Of a stretch of 64,000 nt of DNA, positions 1 through 8,417 are shown in pieces. The notes below the pieces were generated by a model. It saw nothing but the letters and a program-made list of their open reading frames with translations, did no database searches and was not told the origin of the DNA. Both the position numbers and the translations under genes were made by a program. This DNA is from Solitalea canadensis DSM 3403. Lineage in GTDB: Bacteria > Bacteroidota > Bacteroidia > Sphingobacteriales > Sphingobacteriaceae. Each line of letters opens with the position of its first letter. Position 1 is the first letter of the stretch. The DNA is taken from assembly GCF_000242635.2 (NCBI RefSeq), contig NC_017770.1, positions 124,001-188,000 of the forward strand, read 5' to 3'.

Positions 1-753
1 AGCGAAAATATTCCCCGGATCTATCATAATTACATAAGGTGCCTGATTGAAATACCTGATCCTTATCGGGCAATAGCAATCTATAAGATTTATGAGTATC
101 GCACAAAAGGCTTAACTGCTTACATCGGTGATGAGGAAAATTTTGATGATGATTTAATTTTCTATACCGGTCAGGCTTACCAGCAACTAAAAAACTGGAA
201 AAAGGCGCTGGCTATTTACAATAGGTTTATTGTGATGTATCCCGATTTTTATGGCTATTACGCCCAAAGGGGACGACTTTACCAACAAAAAGGAGATTGG
301 CTTGAAGCGCTGAGAGATTTTGATGCTGCATTAAAGTTAGATAGTTCACAAACCATTCTTCAACTCAATATTGCCCAAGTATATCAAGAACTCAAGGATT
401 ACCGCCGGACAGCGGATGCTTACGAAAAATACCTTTCAAAGTATCCTGACGATGCTGTTCAACTCGGCAATTATGGATATTGTTTACTGGATGCGGAGCG
501 ATACAAAGACGCTCAAAAATTATTTGATCAATCGATGATACTTGATACTAAAAGTATAGACACACATATAGGGCGAATACTTGCCGCTCATTTACTTGGA
601 GATACTGAAAAGAAAAACGAGTACATAGGTGAGGCTAAACGGCAGTTTCCGGAAATCGCCATCAACACAGCAACTTTAAATACACTGATTAAAACGGGTA
701 ATTATTACTATTCTGATAAAATCATAACCATTTGGGAAGATGCAATTAACTAA
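1..753 (+). CDS. TPR-repeat protein, 5' end outside window
   Basis: The reading frame is open from the first base, so this is the C-terminal 250 residues of a longer protein; the ATG at 232 is only internal. Helix pairs of about 34 residues recur, with TPR-type positions such as Y..G.AYQQLKNW.KAL..Y, Y..RG.LYQQKGDW.EAL.DFD.AL and A.VYQELKDY...A.AYEKYL. TPR arrays are protein-binding scaffolds. No catalytic domain is visible in the part present. It heads a run of same-strand genes (to 2268) of unknown function. The family call is firm, the biological role unknown. Confidence 0.8.
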   Translation, partial: SENIPRIYHNYIRCLIEIPDPYRAIAIYKIYEYRTKGLTAYIGDEENFDDDLIFYTGQAYQQLKNWKKALAIYNRFIVMYPDFYGYYAQRGRLYQQKGDWLEALRDFDAALKLDSSQTILQLNIAQVYQELKDYRRTADAYEKYLSKYPDDAVQLGNYGYCLLDAERYKDAQKLFDQSMILDTKSIDTHIGRILAAHLLGDTEKKNEYIGEAKRQFPEIAINTATLNTLIKTGNYYYSDKIITIWEDAIN

Positions 754-807
754 CCCAAGTGGTCTGTTGTAAAATGAATAGAAGAAGATTGAGTAAACAA
801 TTTTAAG

Positions 808-1470
808 ATGGTAAAAAGTTTTTCGTTAGTACTGTTGTATATGTTAATGGTTGGGCCATGCTCCAGTCAGCGTAAGGTCAACTTGGCAACACTAGTATTG
901 GATGAAAAAATAGAACAACTGGTTAAGTTTGGAGATCGAAATTTTATCGGGATCAACACTGTGGAGGTTCCGGTTGCCATCGTTCTTGAATGTAAAAAAT
1001 CAACCGCTTTTACCTTTAACGAGGTGAAGCTTGATGGGGTGAATATTGTATTTCAGATTCAGTCGGATATAACAAAAAAAGATACAAGCCTCCACGACGG
1101 AATGGGCCATTTGCGTATATCTTCCTTTAAAACAAAAGAAGAATTAACGCAGGAATTGTCCAAACTTAATGCGGACAGCGTTATTTATGGCTATCGCATC
1201 GAATTAAATACTCCGGAGCTAAAAGCTCAACTGCTTAAAGAACTTATAAAGCTGTACGGAAAAGGAATTAAGAATCCGAATACGGATAATGGGCTTTATT
1301 GGAATCTTCCCAAAGAAAATAAATACATCTTCTTTGCTCCCGATTATGACCGCTTAATAGTGCTCAATAATAAAAAGCTTTCTAAAACCTGTTATTGGGA
1401 TAATGTTAACGGCTTGATTGATTTTGGTGGTTGTGATCGGGAAAAATACATAGAAGAATTAAGGAACTAA
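808..1470 (+). CDS. Putative lipoprotein or exported protein, unknown function
   Basis: 220 residues. The N-terminus has a lysine, a hydrophobic stretch (residues 5-15) and a Cys at position 18 in the context LMVGPCSS, a weak lipobox, so it is probably exported to the periplasm or outer membrane. The mature part is hydrophilic with mixed alpha/beta character and no motif I recognise. It lies 55 bases after the TPR gene and 15 bases before a small membrane protein, so co-transcription with both is likely. I cannot assign a function. Confidence 0.65.
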   Translation: MVKSFSLVLLYMLMVGPCSSQRKVNLATLVLDEKIEQLVKFGDRNFIGINTVEVPVAIVLECKKSTAFTFNEVKLDGVNIVFQIQSDITKKDTSLHDGMGHLRISSFKTKEELTQELSKLNADSVIYGYRIELNTPELKAQLLKELIKLYGKGIKNPNTDNGLYWNLPKENKYIFFAPDYDRLIVLNNKKLSKTCYWDNVNGLIDFGGCDREKYIEELRN

Positions 1471-1485
1471 CAACCTGCTCGGATA

Positions 1486-1761
1486 ATGAAAACCAGTTTA
1501 ATTATTAAAACACTATTGTTAGTTGTTCTATTAATAGTGATCAGGCTTATCTTTTTGCATGAAGAAGGTGGCCATTCATCGGTTGGAGGGGGCTATTATA
1601 ATTTGGCCAGATTATACTATTTGTTTGCGGTAATTGTGTTTCTGATTATTTATGAAGTGTTTTTGCTGTTTAGCAACCGGCAAGAGAATGGAGTGTTATT
1701 GATCATCGGATTATTGTTGTTGCTTGCCCATATTATTTATGGACTTGTTTTACTTTATTAA
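1486..1761 (+). CDS. Small integral membrane protein
   Basis: 91 residues, mostly hydrophobic, with about three membrane segments (residues 5-23, 40-62 and 70-90) and a short glycine-rich stretch (HEEGGHSSVGGG) between the first two. No recognised family motif. It is tightly packed between two exported-protein genes on the same strand (15 and 9 base gaps), which supports it as a real gene of the same operon. Function unknown. Confidence 0.55.
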   Translation: MKTSLIIKTLLLVVLLIVIRLIFLHEEGGHSSVGGGYYNLARLYYLFAVIVFLIIYEVFLLFSNRQENGVLLIIGLLLLLAHIIYGLVLLY

Positions 1762-1770
1762 GCAGTCGTT

Positions 1771-2268
1771 TTGAAAAAGTTCTTTGCATTCATCTCATCA
1801 ACATTATTTTTCATGGCTTGTCAGAATGATCATGAAGTGAAATTCTATTACCTCGAAAAACACACGAAGCAAGCAGATGGGTTCAATATCATCCATAGGG
1901 ATGATTCGTTATATGGTAACAAATTGTATGAAACGGTTTTAGTAAGAAATCCTCCGGCCACAGCAGACAGCCTTAAACAATTAATGCTGCATTATTTTGA
2001 TACCCTCAACAATCGACAAAACAAAGGAGTCATTTTTGCCTATAGGTCTCTTGATTTTTACCGATACACAAGCGAAACCAATAATTTCCTCCATTCAACA
2101 AAAGACCCGTACCAACTTGCCAATGTTTATTTATGGGATTATTCTGAAGCGTATTTAGGGAATGTTTACTACCAGAGATGTCCGAATGATTCTTTAAAAA
2201 TTATCAAGACAATTTACCTGAATCAAGCCGGACAAACAGATACGCTAACAAATGAGTGTTTAAAATAA
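1771..2268 (+). CDS. Putative lipoprotein with TTG start
   Basis: 165 residues. The only start giving a proper export signal is a TTG at 1771, 9 bases after the preceding stop: KK, a hydrophobic core, then a lipobox ending FMACQ (Cys17). The mature domain is polar and aromatic-rich and matches no family I know. It is the last gene of the 1-2268 run and converges with the minus-strand gene at 2289. Probably a periplasm-facing lipoprotein of unknown role. Confidence 0.6.
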   Translation: MKKFFAFISSTLFFMACQNDHEVKFYYLEKHTKQADGFNIIHRDDSLYGNKLYETVLVRNPPATADSLKQLMLHYFDTLNNRQNKGVIFAYRSLDFYRYTSETNNFLHSTKDPYQLANVYLWDYSEAYLGNVYYQRCPNDSLKIIKTIYLNQAGQTDTLTNECLK

Positions 2269-2288
2269 CAAGGCGGATTTAGTTGAAA

Positions 2289-3092
2289 CTACTTTTTCGT
2301 TAACGAAATATACTTATCCCCGCAGTCATAAAACTTAACATAGGAATTCATTGCGTTGCCGGAGTTCTGTATTTGAATTTCGCTCTCACTTAAGAGTCCC
2401 TCGATATCTGTAGGGATTTTTAAATCCTTTACTTTCGGCTCTCCGTCTTCATCCAAAGCTCCTTCATTTTCGGCCCATTTTATTCCCTTAAAGATGAGGT
2501 AATTCTGCTGTTCAGTTAAGCTTCTGAAGAAATGCACTTTGCCATTAAGCTCTCGCTGATCTGTTTTTATTCGGTAAAAATATTCACCTTCTTTTTTAGT
2601 TATCGATAACGCAAAAGTGCAGGCAGTACCGTTAGCATTTTTGTAATTTCCTTCCAGGTTAGCTGGCAATGGTGGTATTTTTAGATTTACTTCTGAAAAT
2701 GCGATGGGCAAACTTTTAGCAGATTTTAAATCTATCCACCTTCCGTTAAACTGTTTGCCCTTAAATACCCCTTGAATTTTGGCTACTTTTTCTCCATTAT
2801 GATTAAGCTCGAAAATTAGCAAGGAGTCATTTTTCAATTCTCCTTTTAACTTAATTTCAATTCCCTTGCTTTGGTAAAAATAATAGCCCGCTATAGCTCC
2901 CTGGTTATTGTTAAGCTGAAATACTACATCCAATTTGTTGTCGATTTTACCTGTATAATTTCTGGCAAACCAGGTTTCAGGTCTTTCGATTAAATAGTTA
3001 GCTAATTTATTGGCGCTGTTTTTCACCTTTTTTGCCAGCGTGTTAAAAGAAAATAAGGAGGAAATAATTAGGGTAATGGTTATGGTTTTCAT
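2289..3092 (-). CDS. Exported protein of unknown function
   Basis: The frame is open to 3161, but the ATG at 3092 places a classical signal peptide (MKTITITLIISSLFSFNTLA) at the very N-terminus, so I use that start (267 residues). The mature protein has beta-rich repeats such as GAIAGYYFYQSKG and LEGNYKNANGTACTFALSI, which look like two related beta-sandwich or lipocalin-like units. No catalytic motif is recognised. It is divergent from the ECF sigma gene at 3319, and the 226-base gap between them holds direct repeats and a candidate promoter. Confidence 0.6.
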   Translation of the reverse strand: MKTITITLIISSLFSFNTLAKKVKNSANKLANYLIERPETWFARNYTGKIDNKLDVVFQLNNNQGAIAGYYFYQSKGIEIKLKGELKNDSLLIFELNHNGEKVAKIQGVFKGKQFNGRWIDLKSAKSLPIAFSEVNLKIPPLPANLEGNYKNANGTACTFALSITKKEGEYFYRIKTDQRELNGKVHFFRSLTEQQNYLIFKGIKWAENEGALDEDGEPKVKDLKIPTDIEGLLSESEIQIQNSGNAMNSYVKFYDCGDKYISLTKK

Positions 3093-3171
3093 GTAGGTGT
3101 TTTGTATTACAACAATAAGCAAATTATGCGATTTCATCAAATTAGAAGTGTTTTTGGTCAATTTTGTTGAA

Positions 3172-3233
3172 GGTTTAAGATCGTCATTTTTAGTAATTCA
3201 GGAAGATTATCTGAAGCTTGGTTTAAGATCGTC
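3172..3233 (+). repeat. Direct repeat GGTTTAAGATCGTC x2
   Basis: The 14-mer GGTTTAAGATCGTC occurs at 3172-3185 and again at 3220-3233, 48 bases start to start. Both copies are followed by T-rich sequence (ATTTTTAG, TTTTTGTG). The second copy ends three bases before the -33-like TTTG of the candidate promoter for the sigma gene, so the pair could be an operator. That role is inference. Confidence 0.6.
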
Positions 3234-3235
3234 TT

Positions 3236-3267
3236 TTTGTGTATGTACAAGCACTTGTGTATATTTC
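3236..3267 (+). promoter_or_regulatory. Candidate promoter of the ECF sigma gene
   Basis: TTTG at 3236-3239, 20 bases, then TATATTTC at 3260-3267. The Bacteroidota housekeeping consensus is TTTG, about 19 bases, then TAnnTTTG, so the -7 element has one mismatch. It ends 51 bases before the ATG at 3319. Confidence 0.4.
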
Positions 3268-3318
3268 GCCACAAATTACGGCGCTCCCTCAAATTGAATT
3301 ACGGCTTTCCCAAGTATT

Positions 3319-3876
3319 ATGTTTATTGCAGATAGTGATCAAGATAAAAGTAGAACGGTTTTTAAAGAACTGTTCGACTTTTATGCGCCCAAGATTTACA
3401 GTTTTGGGAATTCCTATCTTAAATCAAATCATGATGCTGAAGAATTGGTGCAGGAGGTGTTTATTAGAATGTGGAACCAGCGCGATGTCTTGGATGATAC
3501 TAAAAATATTAAAGCCTACATTTTTAAAACAGCCGTTAACCTTATTTATGATCAGCTGAGAAAGCGAAAGCTGGAAAAACTGCATACCGAACTTTCATTA
3601 TTTCAACATTCTGAAGAAGACCACTCCACATTAGATTATTTATCATTAGGAGATCTTCAAAATCAAATCAATGGTCTTATTGCTAAAATGCCTGAGCAAA
3701 GGCGACTCATTTTTACCTTAAGCAGGGTAGATGGTTTGAGCTACGACGAAATTGCTCAACAATTAAACATATCCAAACGAACGGTAGAAAACCAGGTTTA
3801 CCGTGCAATGTCATTCCTGAAAGAGCATATTGATAGTAAGTACATGCTCTATCTGGTCTTTTTTTACTTCTGCTAA
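3319..3876 (+). CDS. ECF-type RNA polymerase sigma factor
   Basis: 185 residues, normal for the family. Region 2 includes DAEELVQEVFIRMW (about 41-54), which contacts core polymerase and the -10 element. Region 4 contains the helix-turn-helix LSYDEIAQQLNISKRTVENQV (about 139-159). In Bacteroidota, such sigma factors next to fecR and susC switch on the adjoining uptake genes when substrate passes the SusC-like transporter. The FecR gene follows by about 105 bases on the same strand, then SusC/SusD. The short hydrophobic C-terminal tail (YMLYLVFFYFC) is common in this subgroup. Confidence 0.93.
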   Translation: MFIADSDQDKSRTVFKELFDFYAPKIYSFGNSYLKSNHDAEELVQEVFIRMWNQRDVLDDTKNIKAYIFKTAVNLIYDQLRKRKLEKLHTELSLFQHSEEDHSTLDYLSLGDLQNQINGLIAKMPEQRRLIFTLSRVDGLSYDEIAQQLNISKRTVENQVYRAMSFLKEHIDSKYMLYLVFFYFC

Positions 3877-3981
3877 AAACACATCTGCATTATTTTTTTT
3901 TAGGCGTGAGTAGTTGATGCTACTTGTACGTATTAGTAGTGTATTAGTCATAACACAACCAATAAAAGGCCCTGCCTTTAA

Positions 3982-4944
3982 ATGTATTATATGAAATCGG
4001 GAAACAACGAGGAAAAGATTGTCCGGTCATTTTATCATCCTGAAATAGAGTTTGAAGTTAAAAACGAACTCTATCTGGAGTTATCTCAGACTGTAAGCAC
4101 CGACGAAGATCGACGGGCTACAGAACCTTTGTTTGAAAAAATTTGCACCAAGATTGCGGTAGATGAAAAACTGCACCGACGGACTAAGATTATCCGTATG
4201 GTAAAATACATTGGTACAAGAGCAGCCATTCTTGTAGCAGGTATGTTAATTTATGTATTAGCCATTCAGCCTAATCTTAAAAAGGAGGTGGCCGAATTTA
4301 AATTTATTGCTCCCGGTAAGTCAATTACACAGACCATCCTTCCTGATGGATCGTCCATCTTTCTGAATGCAAACTCCGAACTAACCTATAAACTGGACCC
4401 TTCTAATAAACTGAGAGAAGTTTTTTTGAAAGGAGAAGGCTGGTTTAAAGTGGCTAAAATGCCGCATACTCCATTTATTGTACATACATCTAAGTACAGT
4501 GTGGCTGTTCACGGAACCACATTTAATGTAAAAGCATATCCCGGTAGCAAGAATGTAGTTACCACCTTACAAGAGGGTTCAATTGAAATTATCCCTAATG
4601 AAGGTGTAAATATTAAACCGGTTATGCTAACTCCCGGAGAGCAATTCAGCTATAATACGGTATCGGCCAAGTCGACATTGCTCCGTGTTGATTCAGAAGT
4701 CGCTTCGGTTTGGAAAGAATCTGAAATACGATTTGAGAATAAAAAGTTCAGTGAGCTGTTAAGCATTCTGGAGAGTCGGTATAATGTTCAGTTTATCGTT
4801 AAGGATTCATCATTACTTAATTACCACTATGACGGAAGCATCCGTAACGAAAACATTATTCAGGTACTTAACCTGATCAAAGAAACATTGCCGATTAAGT
4901 ATCAGCTGGTAAACAACAACATTATCTTAATAGAGAAACAATAA
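3982..4944 (+). CDS. FecR-type anti-sigma factor
   Basis: 320 residues; a second ATG at 3991 is equally plausible. It has a cytoplasmic N-terminal segment, one membrane helix (about 77-95), a periplasmic FecR domain with the hallmark LPDGSSIFLNANSELTY (about 120-136) and VHGTTFNVKAY, and a C-terminal DUF4974-like domain (about 245-318). Its expected role is to hold the sigma factor of 3319 inactive and release it when the STN domain of the SusC at 5100 signals through the periplasm. The gene order sigma-fecR-susC and the STN domain on that SusC support this. Confidence 0.92.
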   Translation: MYYMKSGNNEEKIVRSFYHPEIEFEVKNELYLELSQTVSTDEDRRATEPLFEKICTKIAVDEKLHRRTKIIRMVKYIGTRAAILVAGMLIYVLAIQPNLKKEVAEFKFIAPGKSITQTILPDGSSIFLNANSELTYKLDPSNKLREVFLKGEGWFKVAKMPHTPFIVHTSKYSVAVHGTTFNVKAYPGSKNVVTTLQEGSIEIIPNEGVNIKPVMLTPGEQFSYNTVSAKSTLLRVDSEVASVWKESEIRFENKKFSELLSILESRYNVQFIVKDSSLLNYHYDGSIRNENIIQVLNLIKETLPIKYQLVNNNIILIEKQ

Positions 4945-5017
4945 GGAAAGTGTTAATCAACCAAAAAAACCAATTGCTTATGAAGTAAAAAGAATTACCT
5001 ACGTAACCATAAAAAAA

Positions 5018-5051
5018 GTGCCGAAAGAAAGGTCGAAGCGTCTCTCGGCAC
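5018..5051. promoter_or_regulatory. Hairpin between fecR and susC (PUL 1)
   Basis: GTGCCGA (5018-5024) pairs with TCGGCAC (5045-5051) around a 20-base purine-rich loop. An A-run precedes the hairpin, so in the antisense direction it would resemble a terminator; in the sense direction it lies in the susC leader. PUL 5 has a hairpin in the same position. Confidence 0.5.
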
Positions 5052-5099
5052 ATAAGATCAACTTAAATGAAACTTTAGAATTAATCTTTAATTAAAGCT

Positions 5100-8000
5100 A
5101 TGCAAAATAATATAAATACCTGCTTTAATATTCGAAAAGAGATAAAAAAAGCAGTGCTTAAGTGTATGCTGTTTATCTTGATGATAAGTGTTTTTTGTAA
5201 TTCAGGGACAGCATTCGCTCAGTCGCAAAACGCACTTACACTCGATTTCGATAATGCTCAAATCACCGACGTATTTAAAGCTATCGAAACTAAAACTCCG
5301 TATCGTTTCTTCTATCAGCGTGAACAATTGGATGTCACAAGAAAAGTTACACTTCATGTAAAGAACTCATCCATACAAGAGGTCTTAAGTTCCTTGTTCC
5401 AAAACTCAGGAGTTAGCTATACTGTTCAGAAAGATAACCTGATTTTACTGAAAAATAGTTCAGCAACTAACAAAGCCGATAAACGCAAGGTTACCGGTAT
5501 TGTAAGCGATAGCGAAGGTCTTCCGCTTCCGGCAGTTTCAATCGGAATGAAAGGCTCTTCAGCCGGAACCACTACTGATGCTAACGGACAGTACGAAATT
5601 TTAGTGCCTTCCAATGAAACGGTATTGATTTTTGCTTACCTGGGTATGGTTTCTCAGGAAATTACTGTGGGAACTAAAAACACCATCAATGTAAAACTTC
5701 AAAACAGTGCGGTTGGACTTAAAGAGGTGGTGGTTTCAGTAGGTTATGGATCGGTAAACAAGAAAGATGTTACCGGATCGGTTTCATCTATCAGCACTAA
5801 AGATTTTAACAAAGGAACAGTGGTTAACCCTGTTGATTTAATTCAGGGTCGATTACCAGGTATCAATGTAATAAATAATGGTGGTGAGCCAGGTGCCGGA
5901 GCTTCTGTTCGTATCCGTGGTTCCAATTCAGTAAGATCAGGTCAGGACCCGTTATACGTAATTGATGGTGTGCCTTTGGATATTACGGATGTTCAACCTT
6001 CGGGTGCAACAATTGCCGGAGCTGGAAGTAATGCTACCAAAAATCCGTTGAACTTCTTGAACCCTGATGATATTGAATCGATGGATGTATTGAAAGACGC
6101 ATCTGCAACTGCTATCTACGGATCAAGGGGAGCTAATGGTGTTATCCTTATAACAACTAAAAAAGGAAAAGCAGGAAAGGGAACGCTTAACTATTCAGCA
6201 ACAGGATCAGTTGGAGTTTTGCCTAAACAATTAAGCCTGTTAAACGCAGATGAGTTTAAAGCCTTCCGAACTTCAAGAGGAATTACTGGTGGAGATTATG
6301 GTGCCAACACCAACTGGCAGGATCAGATCTACAAAACTGCGTATACTCAAAATCATAATTTATCCTATGGCGGTGGTAATGATAAGGGCTCCTACAGGGC
6401 TTCGTTAAGTTACCTGGATCAGGAAGGTATTATCAAGAAAACCGGACTGGAGAAAATCACCGGACGTTTTAATGTTATCCAAAACCTTATCAATGATCGT
6501 TTACGTTTAGAAGCCAACTTAACAGCCGCAAGAACTCGCGATCAGCGTGTGCCTATTGGTGAAACAGGCGGTTATGAAGGTGATGTTATTCTGTCATCTT
6601 TAAAGCTTAATCCTACACTTCCGGTTTATAACCCTGATGGTTCATTTAACCAGATGAGTAAGGATGTTCGTAATCCATTAGCCATGATCGAGCTAACTAA
6701 TGATAACAACCAAACGGACCGTATACTTGCTAATATTAATGGCTCGCTTGAGCTCATTAAAGGCTTAAAGTATAAGATCAATTTGGCGGCCGATCATTCT
6801 AATGCTTCCAGAAAAGTAACCCAAAATCATAATCTTATCTATTTGACAAATAAGGGAACGGTTGATATCAGCAACGTGTCATTATCGAGTAATCTGATTG
6901 AGAATTTCCTTACCTACGATTTTACTATAAATACCAATAATCGTTTCAATGTTTTATTGGGCCATTCTTATCAGCAGTTTAAAGTTCAATCGTACAAGTT
7001 GAGTGAGGATGGTTTTACGGTAAATGATTTTGATTACATCAATGACATGGGGTTAGGAAACTCTAAACAGGCAACTGTTAGCTCATCGATTGTTAAAAAT
7101 GCACTTCAATCTTTTTTTGGTCGTGTTAATTACAGTTTAAATAGCAAGTACCTTGTAACTGCTACTGTAAGAGCCGACGGATCAACCAAATTTGGTGCGA
7201 ATAATAAATACGGATATTTTCCTTCTGCTTCCTTTGCCTGGAAACTAAACGAAGAGGAATTCATCCAGAAGTTAAATGTTTTCAGTAGTCTGAAAATGCG
7301 ATTAGGCTGGGGTATTACCGGTAACCAGGAAATCCCAAATAAGATTTCTCAAATGTTGTTGGGATCTTCTGCGGGTGCAATTTTGGACGGTTCAGCTAAA
7401 AACGTAATACAAGGGGTAACGCTTACTCGTACACCAAATCCCGATATCCGCTGGGAAAAAACGAATCAAATGAATGCCGGTCTGGACTTTGGATTTTTAA
7501 AAGGACGTATTTCCGGAACTATTGATGTGTTTGATAAAACTACCAGTGATGTGCTCTTAGAAGTGTATTCTGTAGCTCCGGCGCCAACCACACGCGTGTG
7601 GACCAATGTGTCGGATATGAAAATCAGAAATAAGGGTATCGAACTTACCTTAAACGGAATTCTTGTAGATAAGAAAGGGTTTACCTGGGATGCCGGAGTA
7701 AACTTTACAACCGTTAAGAACAACGTTTCTGGCTTACCAATGAGTCAGATTACTACCGGATCGCCAAGCGGACCTGGTATCACGGGTTATTCTTCGCAGA
7801 TAATTAAGAATGGCGAGTCGATCGGAACATTCTGGGGACGTAAATTCACGGGCTTTGATGAGCTTGGCAATAGCGTGTTTGAGAAGGATGCCAATGGAGT
7901 TGAAACTCAGCAATCGCTGGGATCAGCTCTACCTAAGTTTACCTATGGCTTTAACTCAAGCTTAAGCTACAGAGGATTAGATTTTAATATGGCATTTAAC

Positions 8001-8399
8001 GGTGTATACGGCAATAAGGTTTATAACAACGTTGCTAACATCATGAATCAAAACACACTGATTGCAAAAGAATGGAACGCATCTAAAGAGGCTGGTCAAA
8101 CTACTGAAAACTATAACGGTACATTAACGTATAGCAGTCGTTTTATTGAAGACGGATCTTTCCTGCGTTTGTCAAATGCTACATTAGGATATACAGTTAA
8201 TGTGAGTAATATCAAGTGGTTAAGTAAGTTGAGGTTTAGCGTAACGGGTAACAACCTGTTCATTATCACGGATTATTCAGGTTACGATCCGGAGGTTAAT
8301 GCAGATCATTCTTCGGGAGGTGTTCCTTCTATCGGTATCGATTGGACTACCTATCCTAAAGCGCGTACGGTTGTTTTCGGAGTTAATGTTGAATTCTAA
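5100..8399 (+). CDS. SusC-like TonB-dependent outer-membrane transporter with STN domain
   Basis: 1099 residues, full length. Order: signal peptide (cleaved near AFAQS), STN domain (about 49-120) that links to a FecR anti-sigma factor, carboxypeptidase-regulatory-like beta-sandwich (about 130-205), plug domain containing ASVRIRGSNSV and DPLYVIDGVP (about 220-355), then the 22-strand barrel ending in an aromatic-rich strand (VVFGVNVEF). It imports a ligand, probably an oligosaccharide, using TonB energy, with the SusD lipoprotein encoded at once downstream as lid. The GH13 and GH65 genes that follow suggest an alpha-glucoside substrate, which is inference. Confidence 0.95.
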   Translation: MQNNINTCFNIRKEIKKAVLKCMLFILMISVFCNSGTAFAQSQNALTLDFDNAQITDVFKAIETKTPYRFFYQREQLDVTRKVTLHVKNSSIQEVLSSLFQNSGVSYTVQKDNLILLKNSSATNKADKRKVTGIVSDSEGLPLPAVSIGMKGSSAGTTTDANGQYEILVPSNETVLIFAYLGMVSQEITVGTKNTINVKLQNSAVGLKEVVVSVGYGSVNKKDVTGSVSSISTKDFNKGTVVNPVDLIQGRLPGINVINNGGEPGAGASVRIRGSNSVRSGQDPLYVIDGVPLDITDVQPSGATIAGAGSNATKNPLNFLNPDDIESMDVLKDASATAIYGSRGANGVILITTKKGKAGKGTLNYSATGSVGVLPKQLSLLNADEFKAFRTSRGITGGDYGANTNWQDQIYKTAYTQNHNLSYGGGNDKGSYRASLSYLDQEGIIKKTGLEKITGRFNVIQNLINDRLRLEANLTAARTRDQRVPIGETGGYEGDVILSSLKLNPTLPVYNPDGSFNQMSKDVRNPLAMIELTNDNNQTDRILANINGSLELIKGLKYKINLAADHSNASRKVTQNHNLIYLTNKGTVDISNVSLSSNLIENFLTYDFTINTNNRFNVLLGHSYQQFKVQSYKLSEDGFTVNDFDYINDMGLGNSKQATVSSSIVKNALQSFFGRVNYSLNSKYLVTATVRADGSTKFGANNKYGYFPSASFAWKLNEEEFIQKLNVFSSLKMRLGWGITGNQEIPNKISQMLLGSSAGAILDGSAKNVIQGVTLTRTPNPDIRWEKTNQMNAGLDFGFLKGRISGTIDVFDKTTSDVLLEVYSVAPAPTTRVWTNVSDMKIRNKGIELTLNGILVDKKGFTWDAGVNFTTVKNNVSGLPMSQITTGSPSGPGITGYSSQIIKNGESIGTFWGRKFTGFDELGNSVFEKDANGVETQQSLGSALPKFTYGFNSSLSYRGLDFNMAFNGVYGNKVYNNVANIMNQNTLIAKEWNASKEAGQTTENYNGTLTYSSRFIEDGSFLRLSNATLGYTVNVSNIKWLSKLRFSVTGNNLFIITDYSGYDPEVNADHSSGGVPSIGIDWTTYPKARTVVFGVNVEF

Positions 8400-8417
8400 T
8401 CTTAATTGAAAAGTAAC

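Noticed and set aside
3097-3297. 66-codon + strand frame between the exported-protein gene and the ECF sigma gene
   Set aside because: It covers the direct repeats and candidate promoter and has no protein-like pattern.
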